This document shows positions 48,265-61,343 of a DNA stretch of 64,000 bases, piece after piece (position 1 is the first letter of the stretch; every line of letters begins with the position of its first letter). The DNA is taken from assembly GCA_037074765.1 (NCBI GenBank), contig JBAMDO010000222.1, forward strand, positions 22,460 through 86,459, written 5' to 3'. The stretch comes from Mansonella perstans (Eukaryota; Nematoda; Chromadorea; Rhabditida; Onchocercidae). A program made the position numbers and the translations under genes. The notes beneath the pieces are model-generated. The model ran no database searches and was not told the DNA's origin. It was given only the letters and a program-made list of their open reading frames with translations.

Positions 48265-50217
48265 GTTGTGCATTGCAAATTTTCCACATCTAAGAATTTA
48301 TGAGCTATGGAAATTTTTGAAGCATTTAAATGAAACTAGCAACTGACACATGTATTAGATGAAAATGCTGCAACAGCTAGTACAATTACTCATGGAATAG
48401 AAATTCTGTCAGTTCAATTCCTGAATTTTTTTTATGATTTTGTGTTAAAATACGATAAATTTAAATTTAATACTTCTGCAAGTTTTTATGATTCATCATT
48501 TCTTAATTACTTTTCTATAATTAATTGTTTTCGACTTGAAATCTGGAAATAATAACAATGATTCATTTCATCATCGATTTCAAAATGAAACAATTTTAGT
48601 TTTTTTTCTCCGCTCTTTCAATAAATTTCATTGCTAATAGAAAATTTATATTATTGATTGATTAAATTAACTCACAAAGCTACTATGTATTATCTGTGGA
48701 TGAGAAGTATTGAAGAAAACATGCATATTTATTCATCAGCATATCTGATATGGGCAGTTAATAATTGTAAGAGAAAGCAAAAGTATTTCAATTTAAATGT
48801 ATTTCGAAATTCATACTAAAATTCATAAGCATCGAATAAAAAGAAATTCAAAAGAAAAAAAAATGAAAATGAAAATCAAGAACATTGAACAAATGAACAA
48901 CACAGTACATTAAAATATTACACTCATGAAAATTTAATTAATTAATCAATTAATTAAAAATCTGAATGAATTTTGGATTTTCCATTACTTTTGATTAATT
49001 TAAATATGAATAAATCAATTGTTCAATGTTAGTGTATGTGAAAAAAAAAGAACACAAATACAATAAGAAGGAAATGATTAAAGTAATGGCATTCCATTCT
49101 TTAATAGAATTACTTGAATGCACTAATTCTATTCATTCATTCATTCCGCTTCACTAATTAAATTTCGTTTAATTTCAATTTCATTGCAATTGCATAAATT
49201 ATTATTTATATGAATATTGTATACATATTCCACGCATTGGGAATATTTTAACAAATACTGTCAATAGTGCGATCATTACTGTACACTACTGCTATTTGTT
49301 ATCATAGCACAGAAATATCTATAAGTACCATAATTTCCAACTGTTTTAATTACTGCTCTTGTCAGCATAAATTAAGCTAACCATTGCAAAATTTGTCATC
49401 TATTTTAAGAAATTTTTAATTACTAAAAATGAAGCAAACAAAAAGAATCAATTAAAGTAAGATGATTGTACAGCTTCGAATGGTTCAACTTAGCAATAAT
49501 AAATACATTTATTTAATTTATTAATTAATTAAAATCGTAAATTTTCAAACCTAAATTTTTAAATCCTTTTTCCAGCGTTTTTTTTGAACATTTTCATGAA
49601 GTGCATTATGTGACAAGACTTCTAGTGATCATAATTAATATTTCAACTTAATTAAAAGCAAAATTTCAATTTAAAAATTTTTTCTTTGTTTTAGAACAGG
49701 AACCATTCCAAGTTACTATGTAATTGATAAAATTTTCCATAAAATTTAGTTTTTTGATTTAAAAAAAATGAAGGAATTAACATCAGTAAATCAATTGGAT
49801 AATTAACAAATAATAAATGTATTGGTACAGAAGTAAGGCAGTGATTTTTTTTAATTTAATTTTTTTGCAACTAAAATATCAAAAAGTGAGAAATCTTTTT
49901 ATGTGTCAAAATGTTGCAAAAGTTTACAGTGAAATTTTTGAAAAAAAGTGAAAGGGAACTTTTAACAAAAGATACATCGATAATTCTTACAATAACTTTT
50001 TTTTTTGTCAAAAATGAAATGATTCATTAAAGTTAACAATGACAGAAACAGGTTATGTCTTTGTCATCACTGATGATTGAATAAAAAGAAACAAGGAAAA
50101 AGGAAGAGGGCGCAAAGAACAAAGCGCAAATGTTTCCTCACTGATTACCTTAAGTTTGTTCTTTTTGTTGGAATTTTTCTTCAAATCAATGATACATTGT
50201 TGTTAAAAGATTTCAAA

Positions 50218-50223
50218 TTTATT
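50218..50223 (-). terminator. Poly(A) signal of the collagen gene
   Basis: AATAAA on the minus strand, 80 bases past the collagen stop codon. Confidence 0.6.
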
Positions 50224-50302
50224 CAGTGACAGAACTGGGTAAAATGTTTGAAAAGATTTACGCAAAAGATCATTTGTGACAGCCAAATTATCAAATGAAA
50301 TT

Positions 50303-53300
50303 TTAATATCCAGGTGCTGTTCGTGGTGGTGGACAATGATCGCATAAACCGGAGACACCACGCTCACCCTGTGGTCCAGTTGTCCCATCGCTGCCTGGTT
50401 TTCCAGGTGCACCATCTCTTCCTGGGTCTCCTTGCGCTCCTGGTTGTCCATCTCGTCCAGGATTTCCTCTTGCTCCAGGTGGCCCTTGTGGTCCAGGTTG
50501 TCCAGGTTGTCCTGGTGGACCTGATGGACCTGGTGGCATAAACTTTTCGGATACAGTTCCAGGTTGTCCTGGTGGTCCCTTCGGACCTGGTTGACCTGGT
50601 GCACCACTTGGTCCTGGCCCACCTGGTGGTCCTGCTGGTCCTCTGCTGCCACCATCTGCATCTTTTCCTGGAGGACCAGCATTACCTCTTGGACCTTTCG
50701 GTCCTGGATTTCCTGGTGGTCCAGCTGGTGCATCCGGACAATCGAAGCACCATTCCTATATTAAATTGCATAGTGATGATCTTTCTCACTTGAACTGCAA
50801 AAATTTGGAAAAATATTTTCCGAAAATTCTTACAATTGGTGGACGCGTAGGTGGTGCCTGAGGTGCATCTTCTCCATCTCTACCTGGTGGCCCTGGCTGA
50901 CCGTCTGCACCTTCATTTCCATCTGGTCCAGGTTCACCGGGCGGTCCGGGTGGTGACACGCCACACCCACAGCAACCACCACCGGGTGCAGAAGGCGCAG
51001 CACCCGCACCTCCAGCAAACCTTGACAGAACGCTACCGCTGACACCAGCGCCAACGCCATCTTCTCTACTTGAATAGCTCTCATAACCGACTTGCCTACG
51101 GCTCCGTAATTCACCATTTACTTTTGATAGTACCTAAACAAAATCATTTTCAGATCTTTTATTATCTCTTTAAATTCTTTGCAATTATAAAACTAGTCCA
51201 TTCAATTATTTTCTCAAAAAATGAAAACGAAAAGATAAGACAAATTAATTTAATTGCCTTTTTTAAACTTTTAAATTTCTCAAATAAAATTTTATCTTTT
51301 GCCTTTTTATGTTTTATTTTAGAAAAAAAATTAATTTGAAAACAAAACTTTCGGCTTTCGGATGAAAGTGAGAAAAAGCAGAGAAGCAGAGCGTAATGAA
51401 AAAAATGTGCCAAATGCGAAACGAAAGAAAAAAAATTTTAATTAAGCATAATTTTTTTGTGTAAAAAGGAAACACTCTAAAGAAAAAAAAGAAAAATGGG
51501 AAGAAATTTAGAATAAAATGATTAGCGATATTAATTGTGATAGTTATAAAAAAATGAACGGAATTTCCAAATTGATTTTTATTGTTATTTATTATCACGA
51601 TTATTGTTATGATTATTAATGATGCTAAAGCATAGTGCAGATACGATGAGTGTAACAATGATAATAATCTTCGAAATAAACTAGTTCTTCAACGTTTACA
51701 CACCGCTTGCTACCGACATTTACATAATTGATAATTCAATGCTAAATTTCAACTAATTAACTTGTTTTGCTAGCCTAATTAGTATTTGAGTGTTTTTAAA
51801 ATTAATCACTGTTAATTGCTATTAATTGACGAGTGACGAATAATTATGTTGCAAAAAGATAAATGACGAATTTCGACCTCAAATTTTACTCTAAAATATA
51901 TATTCGTTATACTTAAATTTGAATTGGGATGTGAAAATGAAATGTAATATTGGAATTTAAATTTATTACAGAATTTTTTTACGCAAAATAAGTGAAAATT
52001 TTATGCATTTTAATCATAAGAAGGAATTACTTGATATATTTTTACTATTATCCGGTATTATTTCTCTATTTAAATTCATATTTAATTTCTGAATTGAATT
52101 TTAATCTTTTTAAAAAGTTACATGAACAGTGAATTGACCTTTTTAGAAAGTTAAATGATTAGTGAACAGCAATGATAGTTTGTGATCATAATGGAATGCG
52201 AGAAAATTTATTTTTGAATGAATTGTTTAGGCTTAACTAAATTGGACTACTCAAAATTTAGGATGATTCATTTATGCTTTGAGGACAACAATTAGCAAAG
52301 TTGTAAATTATTTCACGAAAAATAGAATTGGGAAATACTGAAGAAATCAATGGAAAGAATGACAGTTATTGGGATTAGCCAAATAATGACAAGCATAATG
52401 TCAACTCAGGATCAGCCATAATGACATAAGCACAATGTTAGATCAGACTATTAGTGAATATTGAATTAATTGAAAAATTAATTATTAGAAATAAAAATAA
52501 ATTTTCATTGTAAATTCTTAAATATAAATTCAATTTGTTAAATGCTTATCTGTTCGATAAAATTTTCACTAAATCTCTCTTACTGCTGCCATAATTGCAG
52601 AGTTTTTTAGAAATTGAAAAATCACATGCCTTCGCTTTTTTTCTCAATTCCATTTTAAATCTACAATTGTTAATGGTACTTTATACAATTTCAACGGGTA
52701 CTTATACGACTGCAAGCAGGCGCACAGAATTTTAACGGGTGGTTATACAGCAGTAATGATATTTACGAAATATATAAATTTTTGCTGTCCAATACAATCT
52801 CCCATAGTGCTACAGAGATTTTACAACAAGCTAATGCCCAGATTTCAACAATTTTAACAATTTCAATTTCAATAAATTTTTTAATGTTGGGAAAAAACTT
52901 GAACCAATTTCTTTTTTCCGTTCAAATTTTCCCATTGAATTAATTTCTTTTTTTCTTGAATTTAAAAAGGAAATAATTACTATTCGCTAAATGGATTGTA
53001 AAAGAGGAAAATGTAAGTTGCATGCATAAATAGTAACAAGTAATTATAGCAAGATGAGAAAGGGAAACTTTTTTTTTCAAATTTTACTATCATTTTTTAA
53101 TAAACTTTTTCTCTTTTTGTTAGAGAGATGAAATAATAAGAAATGGAATGTTATGAAAGAAATAAATTTGAGGAGAGAAACAAAATGAGTGAATGCATTT
53201 TTGGTGAGCAAAAGAAAAAAACATTTTTTTCTGAAAAATGAAAATGAAATTTTTGTTTGCAATAATTTTAAGAATAAATTTGCAATCTCTTTTACCATTT

Positions 53301-54906
53301 TTCTAGAAAAAAAAAGAAAAACAAAACAAAACACTTAACGGGTGAAAACTGAATTCCTTCTTTTTAAATTACTCCGGAAATTTGATGAAAAGGATGAAAT
53401 TTCCCAGTTCATCCTATTTTACACTGTAATTTTTACTGATTGATAAATATTTAGATTTAAAAAAGTTTTTTTTTTCTTTTTGTTGATTTTCATATTTTTC
53501 ATTTTCGTTGCTTTTTTCAATTAATTACCATTTCTTGATTTGATCAAATAAGAGTTTCAGAGAAAAAAGAAAAATCTTAGAATGAGCAATGCTATCTTGT
53601 GGTTTAAATTTACCAATAAAAAAGAAAAATGCCAAGAAAGAGGAAGAGAGAAAGACAGAGAGAAAGGGAGAAAAAGAGGGAAAAAAACGAAATTTTGCCA
53701 ATAATGATGATGATAAATAGTGATGGTTGATAGTTTTGGTTACCTGTACTATCACATCATATGAAACAACATAAAAATTTACCCGACCACTCAGCAAAGT
53801 TCGTTTTTTTTTCACTTACTTTTGACTCCTCTTTTCATGCAAATTACTGCTTTATAGAATAATAACTTGCAAAAGAAATCAGATAAGATGAAAATGAATA
53901 AATTCTTTTCACATTTCTAAAATTTGAAGGCCAAAAAATTTTGATTGAAAGAGAAAAAATAGCAGAGAGAGAGAGAAGAAAGAAAGAGAAAGGAAAAGGG
54001 AGAAATTTATTTGAAATGTTAAATATTCTACCGTGTTCATTCGTTATGAAATACTCAGAGCTTTTTTTTATTTTGTTACCAATTTAGTTGTTTACATCAC
54101 TGATGATTACGATATGCTACGATGATAGCGATGGCAGGTACAATTAAAAGTATAGCAAAAATTCAAATATGTAAATTTTATGGAAAAAATAGTTCCTTTT
54201 TTTTGAGCATACTTATCATAATAAAGATATAGAAAGATATGGTAAAAAGATACGGTAAAAAGACTGTACGAATTAGTCAAATGAGTTAACATTTACAGTA
54301 AAAAAAAGACATATGAAATTTTCCTCAATTTTTTTCTCAAACTAGAAAAATTTTCCTAAAATACTTTTTTCCAATTTATTAATTAGATTTTAAAATTTCA
54401 ATTTTTGCATTTTAATTTAAATGCATTCAAAAATAGTAATTACTTTTTTTCTTTTATTGCAAAAAAAGAGAAATCATTGTATTTTAATGGAAAACTAGTT
54501 ATGTCAGTTATTTTCACATCATTTATGTAATCCTCTATTGATAAGTTTTTTTTTTTCAAATCATCAGCTATCGTTATTAAATGAAGGAAAATAAGAAAAA
54601 GGAAAAGTTAGTTAATACAATAACTAATTATTGATTAGTTAATTAACAATAAGTAGTTAATGAACTAACCTGTGTTCGTGCTACTTCACGCCAAACATTT
54701 GTTGAGCGTGATTTGCAAAAATCTACCTCATTTTGCATAACAGATTGTACATGTTGCAAATAACTGTAGAACATTGGTACGGAAATAGCGCATAAAAATG
54801 AAGCTAACGTTGATAATACTACGCCGTAAAACGCAACTCTTCGAAGATTCTCCGCTTCTTCTTGCCTTCTCTTATAAAATGCCTCATCATCCAAGTGTGA
54901 CTTCAT
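50303..54906 (-). CDS. Nematode cuticle collagen
   Basis: Exons 54906-54670, 51133-50834 and 50755-50303 join in phase 0; 329 residues. Secreted, trimerised and cross-linked into the cuticle. Residues 20-70 form the nematode cuticle collagen N-terminal domain, with a hydrophobic signal-anchor (about 26-48), then [21 protein letters not shown] at 89-92 is the subtilisin-like (BLI-4 type) processing site of homology block A. Cysteine clusters flank the Gly-X-Y blocks: CCGC at 133-136, CFDC at 182-185, and CDHC at 317-320 followed by the common C-terminus PPPRTAPGY. Gly-X-Y runs at about 142-167 and from 191 on; the latter breaks at TVSEKFM. The coding part is far more GC-rich than its surroundings, as usual for collagen. 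The 3.5 kb first intron is unusually long. I cannot assign an individual col, dpy, rol or sqt gene. Confidence 0.95.
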
Positions 54907-54925
54907 CCCTGCAAGAATTTAAATT
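54907..54925 (-). promoter_or_regulatory. Probable trans-splice acceptor of the collagen gene
   Basis: On the minus strand, TTCTTGCAG ends two bases before the start codon. A strong acceptor so close to the ATG with no upstream coding exon is typical of SL1 trans-splicing in nematodes; a 5' UTR intron is the alternative. Confidence 0.5.
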
Positions 54926-56449
54926 TGATTAAATTAATTAAAAAAAAAAAAAAAAAAAACGACATTTTCTTTTACACGTTTTACATGTAATATTTTTCAT
55001 ATTAACACGCTGCAAATAAAACGTGTAATTTTATTTTACTTTTTTTCCGAAGCAATATTACATAAACTCTGAAATATATAAATTATTAATTTTTGCTGTA
55101 AATTTGTAATGATTAAAAATATTCGTGAAATGGAACGGAAGTAATATGAGTGAAAGAGAAAGAAATATATAAAGAGAGAGAGAGAGAAAGAGAGGAGTGG
55201 AATTCATTCGAAGTAATAATTAATATGTCATAATCAAAGCATTTAAGAATGTTTTTTATTGAGACATTTGAAAAATTGCGTATAATTTTCTAGTTTCAAG
55301 AGGTGGTAATTTTGACTTCGTTTTTTTTTTTCAAATTTGGTCTTTTCAATTTGACTCTTAAGAATTATCTGTTTCTTCTTCTTTTCTCTTTGACAAAAAA
55401 TAAACTTTGTCACTGCCCTGTCAACTCATGGAACAAATAGGTACACAAATCCCTGATTGGATCACTGAAGATATACCTGTGATATAATCAAACGTCAAAC
55501 GACATAGTTTTCTATAGGAATTGCAAAAAATCGAAAATAAACCGGATTGTTCAGATTCTAATTTTCGGCTCAAAAATGTGATCCCGGATAAATTGTGCAA
55601 TGACAAAAAATGCATTTAATACAATTGAGAGAAATTGGATTAAGCTTCCTCTTTAATTGATAACTGATTAACTAACTAATTAATTAACTAACGAAAGTTA
55701 TTTTGAGACAGCAAGATGTAAAATACTATGAAATATTAATTGAATAAATGTAAGCATCTTCTATCAGTATTAAAATAATGTTCATTAAGAATGTAAAAAG
55801 AGATGGAAAAAAAAGAAAATGAAAAATTAAATTTTTTAAAATGCTATCAATTAATCTCAAGCAATGATAGGATTAGAATTAGATGAAAGTTAAAGTGGAA
55901 TTAATTAATTAACAGATATAATATTTTTCAACGTTTCATATAATTAAACAAATGGAATTTTTTCAGTTCCAAAATGATTGTAATTTTGAAATGAATTTAA
56001 AACAGAAAATTTTGAACAATAAAACTGGTTACAGCGAAGTTTAATGACAAAATGTGGAAGTGTCGTAAAAATAGTAACTAGAAAAGACAATATATATAAA
56101 ACTTTTTCCACCCAGCTTTATATACACAACTATCAAATGTTATAGCTGTAATAACAATCTATAGAAAAATAGGACGGTAAAAAGAATAGCTGTTATACTA
56201 CGGCCATAGCATTTTCAAAATGATCGTAATTTTGAGAAACGAATTTAAAAATAAAAATTTTTTCAAACGATTCAAAATTGGTTTCCAAAGAGATCAAAAA
56301 AAATTTTTACTCACAAAAATAATTTTACCCACGAAAATACTGGGAAAAGTTCTGTAACACATAAGAAGGAAGAAAGTAAAGGAAATATATAATCATACTA
56401 ATTTTACCGTTTTCATCCCAGCTTTTATATATGAAAATGTATCACCCAT

Positions 56450-56539
56450 TGGTGGTGTGGCGGTAATGACAATGTAGAAAAGGTGGGGCGGAAAAGGGAT
56501 ACGTCGTATGCGCCAGTGAGGTAAAGCACGCCACCACCA
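56450..56539. other. GC-richer island bounded by an imperfect inverted repeat
   Basis: TGGTGGTGTGGCG at 56450-56462 is complementary, with one extra pair of bases, to CGCCACCACCA at 56529-56539. The enclosed sequence is GC-rich for this window (GGTGGGGCGG, ATACGTCGTATGCGCC). It could be a regulatory island or a structured transcript; nothing decides between these. Confidence 0.3.
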
Positions 56540-59500
56540 GATTCATTATTATCATTCTTGTGCTGCTTGCTTTTTCTCCGCCTTCTTTCTTTTCCTTCTT
56601 GTTTTTCAATCTTCCATAATCTATTTCACATTTCAATCTTTGTCAAATTTTCAAACATCATCAACTTCAACAGGTTCATCTGTCTTTCCCGAGGCATTAT
56701 AGCGCGACAAAAATACAGGAAAGAAGAAGAAGGACTGTACAAACGAGCTTCATCATTCATGTAACTGGTTACACTATACTACACTACACTGCTACTACTA
56801 CTACGAATTACCATAACAGTCACAACAACCACACTACTTTCGCCACTAGTATTCTTCACTACTACTTTACTTTTTGTCATTGAAAAAAAAAATTTATTTA
56901 AATCAAAATTATTGGATAAATTAATGAGTTAGTTAGTGTTGATGAAAATATTGTTGACAATTGTAATGGCAACTTTTTTTTTTGAGAAAAATGAAAAGGG
57001 ACAAAAATGTAATTAAAAAAGAAAGAAAGAAAAAATAAACTGTTACTTTCAAGTTTCAAATTTCTTCTTTTATCAAAATTCATAAATATATTTTAATGTT
57101 AAAATTAAAATTATTTGAAATTTCTAAAAAGAATTAATTAATGCAAAAAAATGAAAAAAATTATTCAATAAGTACTTGAGTGAAAAAAATTTGATAATTT
57201 TACAATTTCAAATTCCAATTCCTTTTCATTTTCGATTATTTTATTTTACATCAAAAAAAAAAAAAAAAAAAAAAAAACGCAACAGAAAAAAATTAAGAGA
57301 CGAAAAAACGTTAAGAAAAAAACAGGAGAAAAAAAATATTTGAAAAATCCGGAAAGAAAGAGATAAGTTGAAAAAGAGAAATTTAAAATAATTCATTGAT
57401 GAAATTAACAGTTTTTAAAAAATCCAAAACTTCTGGACAAATAACAAATTTATCGCTCACATCGAACAGTTCATTAATTCATTTCCATAAACAAAAGTAC
57501 TATGTTATTTGTTACCTGCTCAAATGTCAAGTTGTTTTTTTCTAAAATTTTTAAAAAAGGAAAAATTTCCGAAAAGAAAATCAAAAACGAACTATTGCAA
57601 ATGGAACAGAGGGATTAAAAGAAAAAATTAAAGTTAAAACTTATTTCTACGATAGTTTCTAATTTCACTTCCATGATACTTTCAATTGATCACTTACTTG
57701 TAAATGCATGAGCAGCGCGCGCTAAGATGCATGCAAATTGTTTTCTTCGGTAAAGTAATTGAATTAATTAATCTAAAGTAAGTTAGTGTTTCCACTCAAA
57801 ACCACTTGTTTATAATTACATTTTTTCTTCACTTTTTTTTAAGTGCATTATCGCATTAGAGAAAATTCAGCACTCCTGCAAGAATGTGATAATTTGTTCG
57901 CATGAAGACAAATTTTCAATCATTGAATTGAACAAAGTCTTTTGAATATTTTTCGTGCTTAAATCTCTCACAAATTAAATTTCGAAATTTGTTAAAATGC
58001 TAAATGGACTGGTCTTTGCCTAAAGAGCACAAATTGTTAATTTCGCAAAAAACATTTTGTGTGTATATGTAAGGGTTTCCATTTTATTTTAAAATTTTTT
58101 TCAAATTTCAAAAATTAAGCATAAAATTTTTCGAACACATGATTCAGTTGAGTATGTGAAAAAATATGACAAATTCATTATTTCACAAATTAAATACCTT
58201 ACCGCATCTTTCCTCTCATGAATCATTCTTATCACAGGAAAAGTGATAATGATGATGAATTAATGAAATAATTATACAACAATAATAATTATCATTTGTT
58301 AATTATGTCGATGTAAGTGAACTTAGCAAACCATTGATATTCTAATTTACTAAATTAATCATTCGTAAGATGTTTAAAAACAATAATAGAAATTCACAGT
58401 GGGAATGAATTTAAATTATTTATGAACCAAAAAAATACCATATAGTACGAAATTAAAGTTCTGATGATAAATTTGCAAAATAGTATTTCAATTTATTTCT
58501 GTCACTCAGTTAGTTTAATTTTTAAATCGTTTACATCTTTCTATTTTTTTTTTTTTTTTTTTTTTTGTAAATTTAAATCAGTCAGATTTTGTGAATTGTG
58601 TAATTGAATATTTTAAAATTTATTGCTTTAAATAAGTATTTTGACTATATTTCTTTTTTATTAATGAATTATTCGAATAGAGAACAATTAGTTAATATTG
58701 TAGACGTTTAAAATTTCATATTCAAATGCAAAAAGCAAAAAGTTGATAAATTACTGGGTAAAAATGGTTACAAAATGAAAATTGACAGATGAAGTGAAAT
58801 TTGAAACTGAAGGAATAGAAGCAGTTATCCTCAACACAATTCGCAATTGCTGCAACTGAAGGATGAAAATGATATAGAAAGAAAAACTTAACCTTTAACC
58901 TTTTTATTACGAATATTTGTTATCCAAACATTGTTCCCATCTTCTTCTACCTTTTTCCACAAATGTTTCCGTTTAAACTATTTCAATTGCAATTAAAAGA
59001 TCTATGATAATTCATGCTGACAGAATTTCTATAATTTGAACATTTTTTTAAAGCTGTCTTTTTTTTAACTTTTTTCTTTCAAAAAAAAAAATCTTTTTTA
59101 AACAATTTAGCCAACAGAATTCATTCATTGTTTCCATTGACATGATAACTAACCCAGCTCCAAAAACTTTGTTTTTATCAAATCATTTCTCGTATTGCTC
59201 CGCTAAGACATTTTTTTCTCATCAATTTCCATCTTTTTCGTTTAAATTTTTTTTCTTGTTTTTCATTATTTCTTTAAAACTCGATTTGCAAAGTGATAAG
59301 AGTTACTGCAATGCAGTGATAAAAATGCAACTAATGTGTTTAATTTAGAAAATCTTAATTACATTTAATGGTAAACATAGTTTTGGCTTATACAGCAAAC
59401 GAAAACTTGAAAAAATCGATTTTTTGAGCTGGCGCTTGATTTGAGTAAATTTTTTTAGATAGAGCAGAACTGAGCCACAACTTTTACATCCTAAAGTTTA

Positions 59501-59636
59501 TCTATCATAGCTTCAACGATCTTAATAAATTTGGCTAGAGTATCTGCAGGTTAGATGGAATAATCTTAATAGATCAAAGCGAACTTCATCTGTACAGGTT
59601 TGAAATTAGACTTTTTCTTCTATCATAATATAATTG

Positions 59637-59756
59637 GCCGAATGCTAACGAACTCTATTCGGCATGCTTTGTTTGACCCTTCAATTGGGGATCTGTCTGG
59701 CTGTCTGGCATAGATGACCTTAATGCTAGGCAATATAGCTCACAAACTCATGCCAG
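59637..59756. other. Hairpin-containing GC-richer block
   Basis: Two perfect 7-bp inverted repeats follow each other: GCCGAAT (59637) with ATTCGGC (59657), and CTGGCAT (59705) with ATGCCAG (59750). Base composition differs from the flanks. It is compatible with a small structured RNA or a transposon remnant; no known RNA family was recognised. Confidence 0.25.
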
Positions 59757-60606
59757 GTACGCAAGTTCATTCCCAACGGCAAGCGATATCCGTCAACTGT
59801 CATACATTTTTTATTCATGTTATTATCAAATGTTAAGAAAGCTTATATAGAACAAGTGATTAATTAAGTGATGACTTAATTTTCCCACTTTTTCTTTTCC
59901 TTGTTTTTTTTTTTTTTTTTTAAATTCAAACTAAATCAAAATTTTGCTAATAATTGTTTCAAGTAACTAAACTTTTTTTCAAATCAACTTTAGAAATTGT
60001 AATAAAAAAAAAGTTGAAAAGAAAAATAAAACGTACAGAAATGTTTAATTAATAAAAATTCATTAAGGTTACGTGAAAAATGTCGTTCCAGCAAAATGTT
60101 CATCATTCCATTGCAACTTTAATTCATCATTGTGATCTGTCACCAAAGAAAACAAATCTATTAAGTTTCCATTTTTCATCAAAGTTCATTGATGGAACAA
60201 AAAAACAGAAAATTCTTTTTGTTTTTTTACTTTTTAGGAATTTATTTTTAAAATTTCAAAATTTTTCCACTCATTTTCCTCTTTTTAGTAATTCCGTTGC
60301 AATTTAAAATTCATCAATTATCCTTTCTAGTTGAAGGAAAAAAACAAATAAATTGAAAATAAAATTTTTCCAGCGATTTAAAATTGTTTAAAAAATTATT
60401 GCATATGACAAAATTTTTATCATTCATCTTCCTCTATTAGAAATTTTTGAAAATTAATAAAAGGAAATAATTGAAAAAAATCGATTTTTTGGGTCAAAAT
60501 AATTGGTTGATTGAATTCCAATATTAATTATGTAATTATCGTATCATAATTTTGTTGGACAAAAAAAAAACCAAAGCAAAAAGCAATGCTCGTTGAGCGT
60601 ATTATG

Positions 60607-60741
60607 AATATGCTTAAGGTACCATCTATTATAAGTATGCTTAACGTACCATTCACTATAAATATGCTCAAGGTGCCATTTATTGTAAATGTGCTTAAGG
60701 TACCATTTATTATGAACATGCTTAAGGTACCATTCTTAAGG
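60607..60741. repeat. 27-bp minisatellite, five copies
   Basis: Five head-to-tail copies of a 27-bp unit of the form AATATGCTTAAGGTACCATT plus ATTATG-like bases. Because 27 is a multiple of three, it reads as NMLKVPFI-like repeats on plus and INGTLS-like repeats on minus, but there is no sign that either strand is translated. Confidence 0.9.
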
Positions 60742-61277
60742 AATCAACTATCGATTATCATCTTTCTATGTGTATTTCATTTTGTAAAATTTCATTCCAG
60801 TCAAATGAAAATTTAAACTCCGCTCATCATTTCTGCTCGCTCTTCTTCTTTTTAAACTTTCAAACAAATCCAATTAAAATTTTTGTTCATTTTAAAAGTT
60901 TTTTTTTGCTTTTTGAATCAAACTGTTCTTTTTTTTTTTGTATATAAAGAAAAGAGTGAAATAAAATTTTTTAAGAAGCAAAAAGAAAAATTAAAATGCC
61001 TGAAGTGTAATTTATGATATAGCAGCTAAACCGGCCTGAAATACGATTTATCAGAAAACCGGTAGAAATGAATATTAACACGGTTTAATTAATTCCTGCT
61101 CTTTGGCATGCAATTGACCGAGAAATATCGAGGATACGAATCAATCAAATATTTGTTCAATAAAAAAAAAAAAATTTATTGGCTAATTTCAATGTTTGCC
61201 TTCACTAATGTATGTGGAATTTTCATTTTGTTTTTTTTTTTTTTCAAAAATATTTGAAGTTTATTTTTTTTTTCACG

Positions 61278-61343
61278 TGCATATGTGCATTCATGCAATA
61301 TACTGTGCACGCATGGATTCATGCATCCATAGGCACATATGCA
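61278..61343. repeat. 11-bp perfect inverted repeat
   Basis: TGCATATGTGC (61278-61288) and GCACATATGCA (61333-61343) are exact complements around a 44-bp spacer that itself contains ATGCA palindromes. It could form a hairpin on either strand. Confidence 0.6.

Larger units (their letters stand above)
45452..50217. other. Intergenic region, convergent gene ends
   Basis: It separates the 3' end of the neuropeptide-like gene (AATAAA near 45765) from the 3' end of the collagen. It holds two tandem duplications and a TG tract, both listed separately. Open frames are short and AT-driven, and I see no supported gene. Confidence 0.55.

Noticed and set aside
50314..51042. Plus-strand open frames over the collagen exons
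   Set aside because: Antisense shadows of Gly-X-Y coding sequence.
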